Source of the DNA: Bacillota bacterium
Lineage (GTDB): Bacteria > Bacillota > Clostridia > Christensenellales > CAG-138
Assembly: GCA_023458615.1 (NCBI GenBank)
Contig: JAEWYV010000143.1
Coordinates: 1 to 10,322 of the forward strand
Length of the DNA: 10,322 nucleotides
Reading direction: 5' to 3'
Position 1 is the stretch's first letter. Each line of letters begins with the position of its first letter. Both the position numbers and the translations under genes were made by a program. This document shows, piece after piece, positions 1-6,712 of this stretch. A model generated the notes under the pieces. It ran no database searches and was not told the DNA's origin. It saw nothing but the letters and a program-made list of their open reading frames with translations.

Positions 1-96
1 ATTCTATTTTCCGATCATCGAATGCGACATGCCCCACATATGTGTCTGTCGGCTAACCTACTGAAACCATCGTTGGATTCTTATTACATTCCCTCT

Positions 97-1323
97 TCAC
101 CAGGGCACACGAATGTTCCATCTCTTAGCCAAGCGCACCATTTTACGTTTTCGCTCAGGCGATAGAGACGTGAGCCAGTGTTCCAGCGGGCGGAGCAGCC
201 AGTATGCCGCGGCATACAACCAGCTGAGCGCCGGGATTTTTCCTTTGCTTTTTAGCGCAGGATAGATCTCACTGAAATAGTCTTTCTCGCGGCTGGCAAT
301 GGCATATCCAATCTGTGATGTCCGCGCCTTTCGATACTGATCCAAATCGAACACGGCGGCAAACTTTGGCAGCGCATCCAACGAATCCAGGGCGATCAGA
401 ACGCGCGCACACTTATGGCACAAGCCGCAATTTTCGCCTTCATGCGTACAGACCAAGAGATGCTTCTGTGCAAGAGGATCATCCTGAATTGCGGCAGTCT
501 TTTCCTGCCGCGCACAAGAGGGTGAAAAAGAGTAAAACCGTGTACTCTCCGTTGACAACAGCGGAACAGAAAATAGATCATACTGCCCTGTTGACACATT
601 TGGCGAACACAAAAACTGGTCTAATACATAACCCGAGGAATAATAGTAAACGCCGAATAGCTTTTGAAAAAGCAGCGCGGTACCGCAGTTTCGAAATGTA
701 TGTACATACACATGCTTGTGCGCAAAGCACGTCCCCAGATTGGAATAGACGACCAGCAGAGGCAATTGCGCGTCACCAGCGCAGGCTTTTGCGTGCTGAA
801 GCTGTTCGGAAAACAGATCGGCTCCACTGCGGCTTTTTGCAACCAGGCCATCGTCAAATTGAAACGCGCCAACGTCAAAGAATGAAAGATGTGTGACCCG
901 ATACCCCTCTGGAACCAGCATGTTCTGATGTGCATGTAGCGTAAACAACGAGTCCACGCCGCAGCTCATGCCGGTGCCAACCGCAGACCCGCCGTAACTA
1001 TCCCGTTCGGTATATGGGCAAGTAATGTTGATTTTTCGATAGGATGGGTTTGCTTTGTGCAGTGCGTCTACCAAATACGTCTGCACCTGATAGAGTAGCT
1101 GCTCCGACAACGGACTTTCAAACACAAGATCGTGTCCATCTCGCATTGCAAAATAGAACAGCATGACTAAGAATGCATCCGCGCGGTCAACTGTTATATA
1201 CGTTTCATATGCGACATCCACAATGAAAAACAAGGTTCGCCTCTCATCATTGACATCGACCTCACAGTTGATTTTGAGAGTCTCACCCTCATGCAGGACA
1301 GATGCTTTGTGGACATAAATCAT
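97..1323 (-). CDS. QueC-like PP-loop/zinc-cluster protein of a glycan operon, function unknown
   Basis: The preferred start is the ATG at 1323 (408 aa): AGGGGA stands 7 nt upstream. A TTG start at 1374 (425 aa) would overlap the end of the preceding gene and lacks a better site. Residues about 117-127 read GTGMSCGVDSL, which resembles the SGGxDS ATP-pyrophosphatase (PP-loop) motif with the second position changed to Cys. Further on, C292, C299, C302 and C305 form CX6CX2CX2C in the segment CTHEGENCGLCHKC, similar in order and spacing to the zinc site of QueC (7-cyano-7-deazaguanine synthase). The roughly 110 residues before the PP-loop and the basic C-terminal tail (KRKMVRLAKRW) are not typical of QueC, which is about 220-240 aa. 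The family chemistry is adenylation of a carboxylate or other acceptor with release of pyrophosphate. As last gene of a polysaccharide operon it is more likely to modify a glycan precursor than to make queuosine; that role is inference. No signal peptide is seen, so it is probably cytoplasmic. Confidence 0.72.
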   Translation of the reverse strand: MIYVHKASVLHEGETLKINCEVDVNDERRTLFFIVDVAYETYITVDRADAFLVMLFYFAMRDGHDLVFESPLSEQLLYQVQTYLVDALHKANPSYRKINITCPYTERDSYGGSAVGTGMSCGVDSLFTLHAHQNMLVPEGYRVTHLSFFDVGAFQFDDGLVAKSRSGADLFSEQLQHAKACAGDAQLPLLVVYSNLGTCFAHKHVYVHTFRNCGTALLFQKLFGVYYYSSGYVLDQFLCSPNVSTGQYDLFSVPLLSTESTRFYSFSPSCARQEKTAAIQDDPLAQKHLLVCTHEGENCGLCHKCARVLIALDSLDALPKFAAVFDLDQYRKARTSQIGYAIASREKDYFSEIYPALKSKGKIPALSWLYAAAYWLLRPLEHWLTSLSPERKRKMVRLAKRWNIRVPW

Positions 1324-1330
1324 AGTCGAT

Positions 1331-1336
1331 TCCCCT
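1331..1336 (-). promoter_or_regulatory. Ribosome binding site deciding the QueC-like start
   Basis: AGGGGA on the minus strand lies 7 nt before the ATG at 1323. It supports that codon over the upstream in-frame TTG at 1374, which overlaps the stop of the glycosyltransferase gene. Confidence 0.55.
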
Positions 1337-1367
1337 GCTTCGGTGTTTTCTTGTTCATCCTGGCTTG

Positions 1368-2411
1368 TTACCAATGTATATCCGCCTTCATTTTGCCGCG
1401 CATCCGTCGGAAGAGTTTAAGTGCAGGGAGCAACAAATGGAGATTTTTAAACCACAGCAGCAGCATGATCTTTCCATTCTCCATGTGGTTTCTCAGGTTG
1501 TAGCGCAGTGTCGTATACGGGTTCTTCTGATAGCCCGGGAAATACTGATCGAGCAACAGGAAAATTTCCCGCACAGATTGACACCAGTTTTTTTCATTGG
1601 AGCATTGCAATCTCAGCGGGACAGATAGCCCGAAGTGGATAAACGTCATAAGGTCAAATACATCCCGAAATCGGGCATCATCCGTTTGTTTTGCAATCCA
1701 TTCTCGCGTCTGCCGCAGACTGTCTACGAGCTGGTCGAGCTCTCGTTTTTCTACCGTTGCCATTGCGGAACCAGGGTTTACAATGTATCGGTATAACGGA
1801 TCACTGATAAAAGCAATCCTCTTGCAGGACGGATAGACCGCACAAAGCAGCATCATATCCTCCAGTACACGCGGTGGATCATCAAATCGTAGTCCCGTTT
1901 TTAATATTGAGGCGAAAAACAGCTTGTTCCATAAGGCGGTATTGATAGAAGCAAGCGTGCCCGGGTTATCTACAACCTCGTAAATAGCATCGCCAAACTT
2001 TGTCAGCTCTTTTTTTAGTAAACGGCCATCTTTTACATCGACCCTCTGAAATGCGCAGATCGTGATATCGGCAGAAGTGGAAATCGCTTTTTGCAGCAGG
2101 CACCCATACATCTGCAGCATTGGCAGGTCGTCCGCATCGCAAAAGCCGATATATGTGCCAGTTGCGATAGAGATACCCGCTTTGCGCGCCCTCCAAGCGC
2201 CTTCGTTTTCCGTATGGATCACCTTAATCCTTGCATCCAGCCCTGCCTCCTGGTCCAGCATTCGTCCGCTGCCATCGGTCGAGCCATCATCTATTGCGAT
2301 AATCTCCAAATTGGTATACGTCTGCTGACGCAACGCCGCCAATGTTCGCGGCAACGTTAGCGCGGCATTGTACACCGGCAGAATAATGCTTACCAACGGG
2401 CTTGGGTCCAT
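1368..2411 (-). CDS. Family 2 glycosyltransferase (GT-A fold)
   Basis: A 347-aa cytoplasmic or membrane-associated glycosyltransferase that should add a sugar from a nucleotide donor to a growing lipid-linked glycan. The N-terminus is classic GT2: VSIILPVYNA (residues 7-16), the nucleotide-binding IDDGSTDGS (40-48), NEGAWRARKAGI (69-80), and a DXD-type metal site FCDADD (90-95). The second half (about 150-347) carries the acceptor region with LWNKLFF and LEDMMLL segments common in capsule and teichoic-acid-type GT2 enzymes. A hydrophobic stretch near the C-terminus (IMLLLWFKNLHLLLPAL) could contact the membrane. The frame stays open for 116 codons upstream, but the ATG at 2411 is chosen because AAAGGGG lies 8 nt before it, the GT2 fold begins there, and the upstream part overlaps the flippase gene. 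Only 2 nt separate it from the flippase stop, so the two are probably co-translated. Donor and linkage cannot be read from sequence. Confidence 0.9.
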   Translation of the reverse strand: MDPSPLVSIILPVYNAALTLPRTLAALRQQTYTNLEIIAIDDGSTDGSGRMLDQEAGLDARIKVIHTENEGAWRARKAGISIATGTYIGFCDADDLPMLQMYGCLLQKAISTSADITICAFQRVDVKDGRLLKKELTKFGDAIYEVVDNPGTLASINTALWNKLFFASILKTGLRFDDPPRVLEDMMLLCAVYPSCKRIAFISDPLYRYIVNPGSAMATVEKRELDQLVDSLRQTREWIAKQTDDARFRDVFDLMTFIHFGLSVPLRLQCSNEKNWCQSVREIFLLLDQYFPGYQKNPYTTLRYNLRNHMENGKIMLLLWFKNLHLLLPALKLFRRMRGKMKADIHW

Positions 2412-2413
2412 TT

Positions 2414-3646
2414 TCACAGCCCCTTTCTCGAATCTTGATAGATACTTCGGAATGTAAAAATTAGATATACGATCAATAACAGAATGTGTGAGAGCAAAAA
2501 GGCGATGCTCGCCCCACGTATTGACCAGAGCCGTACAAGAGTCCATGTTAAGGCCGTCGCAGCCACACTGACGAACAGATAAACGGCGAGTATGAGTAAC
2601 TGCTTGCGTTGCAGCAAAAGAATATAGTATAGAATTTGACAAAGCGCGAACACACCGCCGCCGATCAGAATAATCACCAGATCCCAGCGGTAGGCGCTTA
2701 CATCCACTCGATACAGCATCTGAATAACCGGAACACCAAACGCATAGAGTATGCAGCAACCGCAGATAGTAAGTAAAACAATCAATGTCCCTTGCCGCAG
2801 TAATGTGCGCAAAAGCGGCGCTTTATCTACCGCATCCAGCTGAGAAGCATACCCTTTGAGCGCTGGCATAAGCATAAACTGGCTGCATAAATTTACGATC
2901 ATCATGGGCACAAAGAGAATGCCAAAGTAACCCTGCGCCGTGTTATCCAACAAACTTTGAATGGCGTATTTTGATATGCTTAGTAAATACGTCATCAGAA
3001 ATATACTAAAAAAAAGCGGTAGACATTCCAGCACAAGCCCGCGCAGTCGGGCTCGGTCAACGACATGTCCCGAATCAGCGAAGTGCCCCGCTTGCCGAAC
3101 GCCCCAAATCCATGTGCAGACAGCGTCCACAGCGATAAGAGCAATCAGCGCATAAACCACCTGCTTTGTCAGTAAGAGCACGGTCACAAACGCAAGGAGC
3201 GATAACAGATGCCGAAAAAAAAGCGACTGTCCGGAAAGATCCAACCGATTGTGCTGAAAAAATAGAGATTGATAGATGCCGGAAAACGCGTTGATCATCA
3301 TAAAAACGCTCAAAAGAAAGATGTACAACCGCAGCAATACATCTCTTGTCGTCAACGCCATCGCTACACAAAGCACCGCGGCAAGCCCGCAGGATAGAAT
3401 TTTGAGCCAAAAATAGTCCGCAAAACGATACTTAAACTTAAAATCAGTCATCTGATAGTTGTTTGACCCGAACACCCCGACAATGTAGAGCAATTGCGCG
3501 GTGGTCAGCGCGATGCTAAAGCGCCCGACCGTCTCCACGTCGGTAGCGCGGCTGACAAACAAAACCATCACGAAACTGTTGGCCGCCCACATGATACTGC
3601 CAATAGTATTCCACAATATCGCTCGTTTTGAGACGGTGTTTGTCAT
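2414..3646 (-). CDS. Wzx/PST-type polysaccharide flippase
   Basis: A 410-aa integral membrane protein with about 12 hydrophobic segments spread over the whole length (for example residues 15-32, 46-60, 78-98, 107-120, 147-160, 163-181, 207-224, 240-260, 286-306, 323-346, 350-371, 378-398). The layout matches the polysaccharide transporter (PST/MOP) family, which flips undecaprenyl-linked oligosaccharides to the outer face of the membrane. An N-terminal SKRAILWNTIGSIMWAAN segment and the mid-protein segment ISKYAIQSLLDNTAQGYFG resemble conserved parts of Wzx proteins. It is shorter than many members (about 450-500 aa). The start ATG overlaps the stop of the pyruvyl transferase gene through ATGA, indicating translational coupling. 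The flanking pyruvyl transferase and GT2 genes support a role in surface-glycan export. Substrate is unknown; related multidrug or lipid II flippases of the same superfamily are less likely in this context. Confidence 0.85.
   Translation of the reverse strand: MTNTVSKRAILWNTIGSIMWAANSFVMVLFVSRATDVETVGRFSIALTTAQLLYIVGVFGSNNYQMTDFKFKYRFADYFWLKILSCGLAAVLCVAMALTTRDVLLRLYIFLLSVFMMINAFSGIYQSLFFQHNRLDLSGQSLFFRHLLSLLAFVTVLLLTKQVVYALIALIAVDAVCTWIWGVRQAGHFADSGHVVDRARLRGLVLECLPLFFSIFLMTYLLSISKYAIQSLLDNTAQGYFGILFVPMMIVNLCSQFMLMPALKGYASQLDAVDKAPLLRTLLRQGTLIVLLTICGCCILYAFGVPVIQMLYRVDVSAYRWDLVIILIGGGVFALCQILYYILLLQRKQLLILAVYLFVSVAATALTWTLVRLWSIRGASIAFLLSHILLLIVYLIFTFRSIYQDSRKGL
2420..2426 (-). promoter_or_regulatory. 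Ribosome binding site deciding the glycosyltransferase start
   Basis: AAAGGGG, located inside the last codons of the flippase gene, is 8 nt from the ATG at 2411. It excludes the longer in-frame reading that starts far inside the flippase gene. Confidence 0.6.
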
Positions 3647-4824
3647 GCGAGCTCCGACGGCTTCCCTGTCTCGATGCAGGTCTTTATCATAGCCACATTT
3701 CTTTCTAAATCGGATTGAAACGCTGGAATGATACCTTGCAGGCTATGTGTAATTAGCTCAAAGTCCCGTAAAAATGCTTCAATTTTAGGCTTCAACAAAT
3801 CCGGCGTCATTTGTTCGATAAGCATGGAATACGTACCGGTCTTTGTTTGCTGAAGTAGCTGTGATACCTTTTCATCGTACACTATGCCAAAAAATGGTCG
3901 GAGTGCATTCGCAGTAAAGATCATAGAGTGCATACGAACACCAATGGTCATTTGGCCGCTGGCAAAAATCTGCTGCAGCTCCACATGATCGAGAGTGTTC
4001 GGAAGCAATAAAAATGCCTCTTGCGAAAAATACTGCTTTAAATGGTCCCCTAACGCATAATCATGCTTATTCGTTGCTGCAAAAACCAATGGCAATCCAA
4101 CGGCATCATGCACAGCATGCAAGCAGTCTGCATAGTTTTTGATCTCTTCCTCAAACGATTTTTTCCCTGCCCAGTAGTTGTCGGTATGAAACCAGGCACA
4201 GCCGGACACCGCTACAAATTGCCGTTCCCGTAACCCCAATTCCGAAAGCAACACATGATCAGGTGCCAGTTTTCCAGCTTGCAGAAACACGACATCGTGG
4301 CTTAGGATAGCACCGCGCACACCCAGGCTTTCGCATATTTCCTTCCCCCGGCTATCGCGAACAAAAAGAAGCATTGCCCTTGATAGAAAAAACCGGCAAA
4401 GCTTGCGACCAAGATTTGTTTGAACCGGGCCAATGCCAATACCAAGATAAATAACCGGCTTCCGAAAGAGCAGCGCAGCAGCATGCCAGAAGAACAGAAA
4501 CGGCAGGTTATAGGCACTCAGGTCATGAATCAGGCTCCCGCCACCATACATTAATGCATCCGCGGACAGCAGACAACCTAATATTTTGAATGAGCTCATC
4601 AGAACAGAGAAAAACACACGCAACGAGATCCCTTCGTACATTCGACAAAAAATCGACTTCACGCCGAGCCGTTTGCCGATGTCGAAGTAACCTCCCTGTG
4701 TGATGGTAATGGCATACTCGGGAAACGCCTCAAAAATGCTCTGCAAAATTGCATCGTCACCAGCGCTTCCAGAACCATACATGCCAATCAGCATCAATTT
4801 TTTCTTTGTCTTTTTCATACCCAC
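3643..4824 (-). CDS. Polysaccharide pyruvyl transferase family protein (CsaB/WcaK-like)
   Basis: A 393-aa protein of the polysaccharide pyruvyl transferase family, which transfers pyruvate from phosphoenolpyruvate to a sugar as a ketal. Residues 11-30 show the N-terminal GT-B-like start with the glycine-rich MYGSGSAGDDAIL. YGGGSLIHD lies at 93-101, YLGIGIGPV at 126-134 and VRDSRGKEICESLGV at 155-169. The C-terminal signature GVRMHSMIFTANALRPFFGI with YDEKV follows at 295-320 and includes the conserved Arg and His. CsaB-type pyruvylation of secondary cell-wall polysaccharide anchors SLH-domain proteins in many Gram-positives, so this is a plausible but unproven role. The GTG at 4824 is chosen because AAGAGA is 10 nt upstream; the ATG at 4818 is a close alternative. 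It is the first gene of a four-gene operon with its own promoter, and its stop overlaps the flippase start (ATGA). Confidence 0.88.
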   Translation of the reverse strand: MGMKKTKKKLMLIGMYGSGSAGDDAILQSIFEAFPEYAITITQGGYFDIGKRLGVKSIFCRMYEGISLRVFFSVLMSSFKILGCLLSADALMYGGGSLIHDLSAYNLPFLFFWHAAALLFRKPVIYLGIGIGPVQTNLGRKLCRFFLSRAMLLFVRDSRGKEICESLGVRGAILSHDVVFLQAGKLAPDHVLLSELGLRERQFVAVSGCAWFHTDNYWAGKKSFEEEIKNYADCLHAVHDAVGLPLVFAATNKHDYALGDHLKQYFSQEAFLLLPNTLDHVELQQIFASGQMTIGVRMHSMIFTANALRPFFGIVYDEKVSQLLQQTKTGTYSMLIEQMTPDLLKPKIEAFLRDFELITHSLQGIIPAFQSDLERNVAMIKTCIETGKPSELA

Positions 4825-4849
4825 ACTGCGATATTCTCTTTGCGTATCC

Positions 4850-4873
4850 GATATTCAGAAAAGCCGAATAATC
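4850..4873 (-). other. Weak hairpin at the 5' end of the glycan-operon leader
   Basis: GATTATTC and GAATATC can pair with one bulged T around a 9-nt loop. The hairpin begins at the predicted transcription start of the operon. It may be chance; a role in transcript stability is only a guess. Confidence 0.25.
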
Positions 4874-4880
4874 TGGAATC

Positions 4881-4909
4881 AGTATATCCTAGTATGGCGT
4901 CTTTGCCAA
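4881..4909 (-). promoter_or_regulatory. Sigma-A-like promoter of the glycan operon
   Basis: The -35 element TTGGCA (4904-4909) and -10 element TATACT (4881-4886) are separated by exactly 17 bp. Transcription would begin near 4874, leaving a leader of about 50 nt before the GTG at 4824. It lies between the ssrA terminator and the first glycan gene, so the operon can be expressed independently of ssrA. Confidence 0.65.
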
Positions 4910-4960
4910 TGATTTGTGATTACTCTGTTACATACACTCGGTGCAAATCGTATTTCCGCC

Positions 4961-4992
4961 AAAAAACAAAACAAACCCTTTCGGGTCTGCTT
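4961..4992 (-). terminator. Intrinsic terminator of ssrA
   Basis: The stem AAGCAGACCC pairs with GGGTTTGTTT around a GAAA loop (10 pairs including G-T wobbles) and is followed by a T-rich tail on the minus strand (TGTTTTTT). It starts only 3 nt beyond the mature CCA end of tmRNA, so 3' processing needs to remove little more than the hairpin. Confidence 0.8.
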
Positions 4993-4995
4993 GTT

Positions 4996-5345
4996 TGGTG
5001 GAGGCGGGGAGAATCGAACTCCCGTCCGAAAACCCCTCAACCAGACTTTCTACGAGCGTATCCGGTGAATTAACATTCCCTCTCCCGATCTCCCTCCGGC
5101 AGGATATCGGCTTTAGTAGCTTCATAAGTCCGGCCCGCTGCAAAGCTTAGGCGGGTTCGTTCCCTACCCTAAATGACGCCCGTATCTGAAACGGTAAGTT
5201 TTCTCAGGCGGACGGACGCTGCATTAAGCAGCGACGGCTAAAGTATTGTTGTCAGTTACTTTTTCTGATCCCGCTTTTAACGAAGCTCGGGGCTTCGGCT
5301 CGCTTATCCAACATCGGCGATCCCCGTCGAAACCAGGTCGCCCCC
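4996..5345 (-). ncRNA. ssrA: tmRNA (transfer-messenger RNA), one-piece form
   Basis: tmRNA rescues ribosomes stalled on broken mRNA together with SmpB, adding a degradation tag to the nascent protein. The tRNA-like ends are clear. The 5' GGGGGCG pairs with the 3' CGCCTCC in a 7-bp acceptor stem (one G-T), followed by A and an encoded CCA. The 5' part holds the conserved CTGGTTTCGACGGGG. The T arm is GGGAG-TTCGATT-CTCCC. The tag frame ends in ...NNTLAVAA followed by TAA. That stop lies in the loop of a hairpin (CGCTGC/GCAGCG, 5217-5233), as expected for the helix that ends the tag frame. Length is 350 nt, normal for the one-piece type. There is no sign of circular permutation or of an intron. 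The gene has its own promoter and terminator, and smpB lies about 1.4 kb upstream. Confidence 0.96.
5224..5256 (-). other. tmRNA proteolysis-tag reading frame
   Basis: Read from the minus strand, the frame ACT GAC AAC AAT ACT TTA GCC GTC GCT GCT TAA gives TDNNTLAVAA and stop. The complete tag would follow the alanine carried by tmRNA itself. The hydrophobic AVAA end fits recognition by ClpXP-type proteases. The resume codon is inferred: ACT (Thr) or the next codon GAC (Asp) are both possible, and a GTA precedes them. Confidence 0.8.
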
Positions 5346-5351
5346 ATAGAT

Positions 5352-5374
5352 GCGCGGTTCTTTTTCTCCCGCGC
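5352..5374 (-). other. Hairpin in the 5' leader of pre-tmRNA
   Basis: GCGCGG and CCGCGC form a perfect 6-bp stem around an 11-nt purine-rich loop. It sits between the predicted transcription start and the mature 5' end of tmRNA, 6 nt before the RNase P cleavage point. It may shield the precursor end or help processing; this is inference. Confidence 0.45.
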
Positions 5375-5380
5375 AATACT

Positions 5381-5409
5381 ATTGTAATCGTGCCAGCGAG
5401 GCGCGTCAA
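5381..5409 (-). promoter_or_regulatory. Sigma-A-like promoter of ssrA
   Basis: TTGACG (5404-5409) and TACAAT (5381-5386) are separated by 17 bp. Transcription would start near 5374, about 30 nt before the mature tmRNA 5' end. This is one of the closest matches to the housekeeping consensus in the window, as expected for an abundant stable RNA. Confidence 0.8.
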
Positions 5410-5418
5410 GCAGCAAGC

Positions 5419-5433
5419 GGGGAATGTTTCCCC
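5419..5433 (-). other. Short GC-rich hairpin after lysA, possible weak terminator
   Basis: GGGGAA and TTCCCC pair around a 3-nt loop, between the lysA stop and the ssrA -35 box. No T-run follows, so termination is doubtful; some smpB-lysA transcripts may read into ssrA. Confidence 0.3.
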
Positions 5434-5461
5434 CTGTTCACGCTGTTGTTGCGATCCGCTG

Positions 5462-6712
5462 TTAGAGCGACAGCTTCAAAAAGTCCAGCGTATTAAAGTA
5501 ATCCTCCGGCGTCTCCGCGCGGCGGATTAGTTCCGTATCGCCATCCGGCTTTAATAAAACCTCAGCGCTTCTGAGCTTGCCATTGTAGTTATAGCCCATC
5601 GAAAATCCGTGCGCACCGGTATCGTGGATCACCAATAGATCCCCCGGCTCCGTTCTGGGTAATGGTCTGTCGATTGCAAACTTGTCGTTGTTCTCGCAGA
5701 GCGAACCGACTACATCATACACGTTGGTCAGCGGGTCGTTTTCCTTGCCCATAACGGTGATGTGGTGATAGGCACCGTACATTGCGGGTCGCATCAGGTT
5801 GCAGGCACAGGCATCCACGCCGATGTACTTTTTATGCGTCTCCTTTTTGTGGATTGCGCGTGTGACCAGATAGCCAAATGGGCCCGTGATATAGCGCCCC
5901 AGCTCAGTAAAGATGCGTAGCTTTAAACCACTGGGCTCGACAACCCGATCATACTGGTGCTTTACCTCTTCGCCGATATAGCGGATGTCTGTCTCTTTTT
6001 CGTAGGGGCGATATGGAATGCCAATTCCGCCGGAGAGATTGACAAATGTGAAGTTGGCACCCGTCTCGGTATGTAGTTCTACAACGGTTTTAAAGAGCTT
6101 CTTCGCCAGCGCGGGATAATAATCATCATCTGTGGTGTTGCTCACGAGAAACGCATGCAACCCAAACTCCACTGCGCCGAGTGCCATGAGCTTCTTGACC
6201 GCCTCGCTGAGCTGTTCGCGCGTCATGCCATACTTCGCCTCACCAGGGTTGCCCATGATAGTGTTACCGAGCAGGAACTCACCGCCGGGATTGAAGCGCA
6301 GGCAGACCGTCTTCGGGATACCGCCATTTTGCGCAAGAAAGTCGATATGCGTGATATCGTCGAGATTGATTAGGACACCCATCTCACTGGCTAGCTGATA
6401 TTCCCCTGCTGGCGTCTCGTTCGACGAGAACATGATGTCGTGCCCCGTCACGCCAATGGCGCGCGAGAGCATCAATTCCGTCAGAGATGAGCAGTCCATA
6501 CCACAGCCGCTCTCAAATAACAGCTTCATGATGATGGGATTGGGAAGCGCCTTGACCGCAAAATATTCGCGAAATCCCTCGTTCCAGGAGAATGCGTCCT
6601 GCAATCGTTTGACATTTGCGCGGATGCCAGCTTCATCGTAGATGTGAAACGGCGTGGGGTATTTGCTTACGATGGTTTCCAGCTGGTCCTTCGTAAATGG
6701 CAGGTTTCTCAT
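5462..6712 (-). CDS. lysA: Diaminopimelate decarboxylase (divergent LysA clade)
   Basis: A 416-aa fold-type III PLP enzyme expected to decarboxylate meso-diaminopimelate to L-lysine in the cytoplasm. The N-terminal barrel has YFAVKALPNP with the PLP lysine K54, CGMDCSSLTEL (70-80), KYGM (160-163), and NLSGGIGIPY (225-234) in the phosphate-binding glycine loop. The C-terminal domain has MRPAMYGAYHHI (307-318), the catalytic CENND (339-343) and GDLLVIHDTGAHGFSMGYNYN (357-377). Several usual LysA motifs are altered: GLHAFLVSN replaces the GLHxHxGSQ-type motif, TELGRY replaces EPGR, and GAHG replaces GAYG. It is therefore a divergent group, although the RPxxYxAYH block favours LysA over ornithine or carboxynorspermidine decarboxylases. 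The start ATG overlaps the smpB stop (ATGA), with AGGAGG 7 nt upstream. The gene separates smpB from ssrA. Confidence 0.87.
   Translation of the reverse strand: MRNLPFTKDQLETIVSKYPTPFHIYDEAGIRANVKRLQDAFSWNEGFREYFAVKALPNPIIMKLLFESGCGMDCSSLTELMLSRAIGVTGHDIMFSSNETPAGEYQLASEMGVLINLDDITHIDFLAQNGGIPKTVCLRFNPGGEFLLGNTIMGNPGEAKYGMTREQLSEAVKKLMALGAVEFGLHAFLVSNTTDDDYYPALAKKLFKTVVELHTETGANFTFVNLSGGIGIPYRPYEKETDIRYIGEEVKHQYDRVVEPSGLKLRIFTELGRYITGPFGYLVTRAIHKKETHKKYIGVDACACNLMRPAMYGAYHHITVMGKENDPLTNVYDVVGSLCENNDKFAIDRPLPRTEPGDLLVIHDTGAHGFSMGYNYNGKLRSAEVLLKPDGDTELIRRAETPEDYFNTLDFLKLSL

Noticed and set aside
1..96. Short minus-strand open frame (1-52) reading PTDTYVGHVAFDDRKIE towards the left edge
   Set aside because: It could be the beginning of a further operon gene, but the only start is a GTG at 37 without a ribosome binding site, and ATG-led frames here hit stops. 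Too short to call; no terminator is seen in the gap either.
2412..2759. In-frame 116-codon N-terminal extension of the glycosyltransferase
   Set aside because: It lies entirely inside the flippase gene in another frame, has no family resemblance, and the GT2 fold and a good ribosome binding site point to the ATG at 2411.
5246..5530. Plus-strand open frame of 94 codons across the 5' part of ssrA
   Set aside because: It runs antisense to tmRNA and its promoter, lacks a ribosome binding site, and owes its openness to structured RNA sequence.
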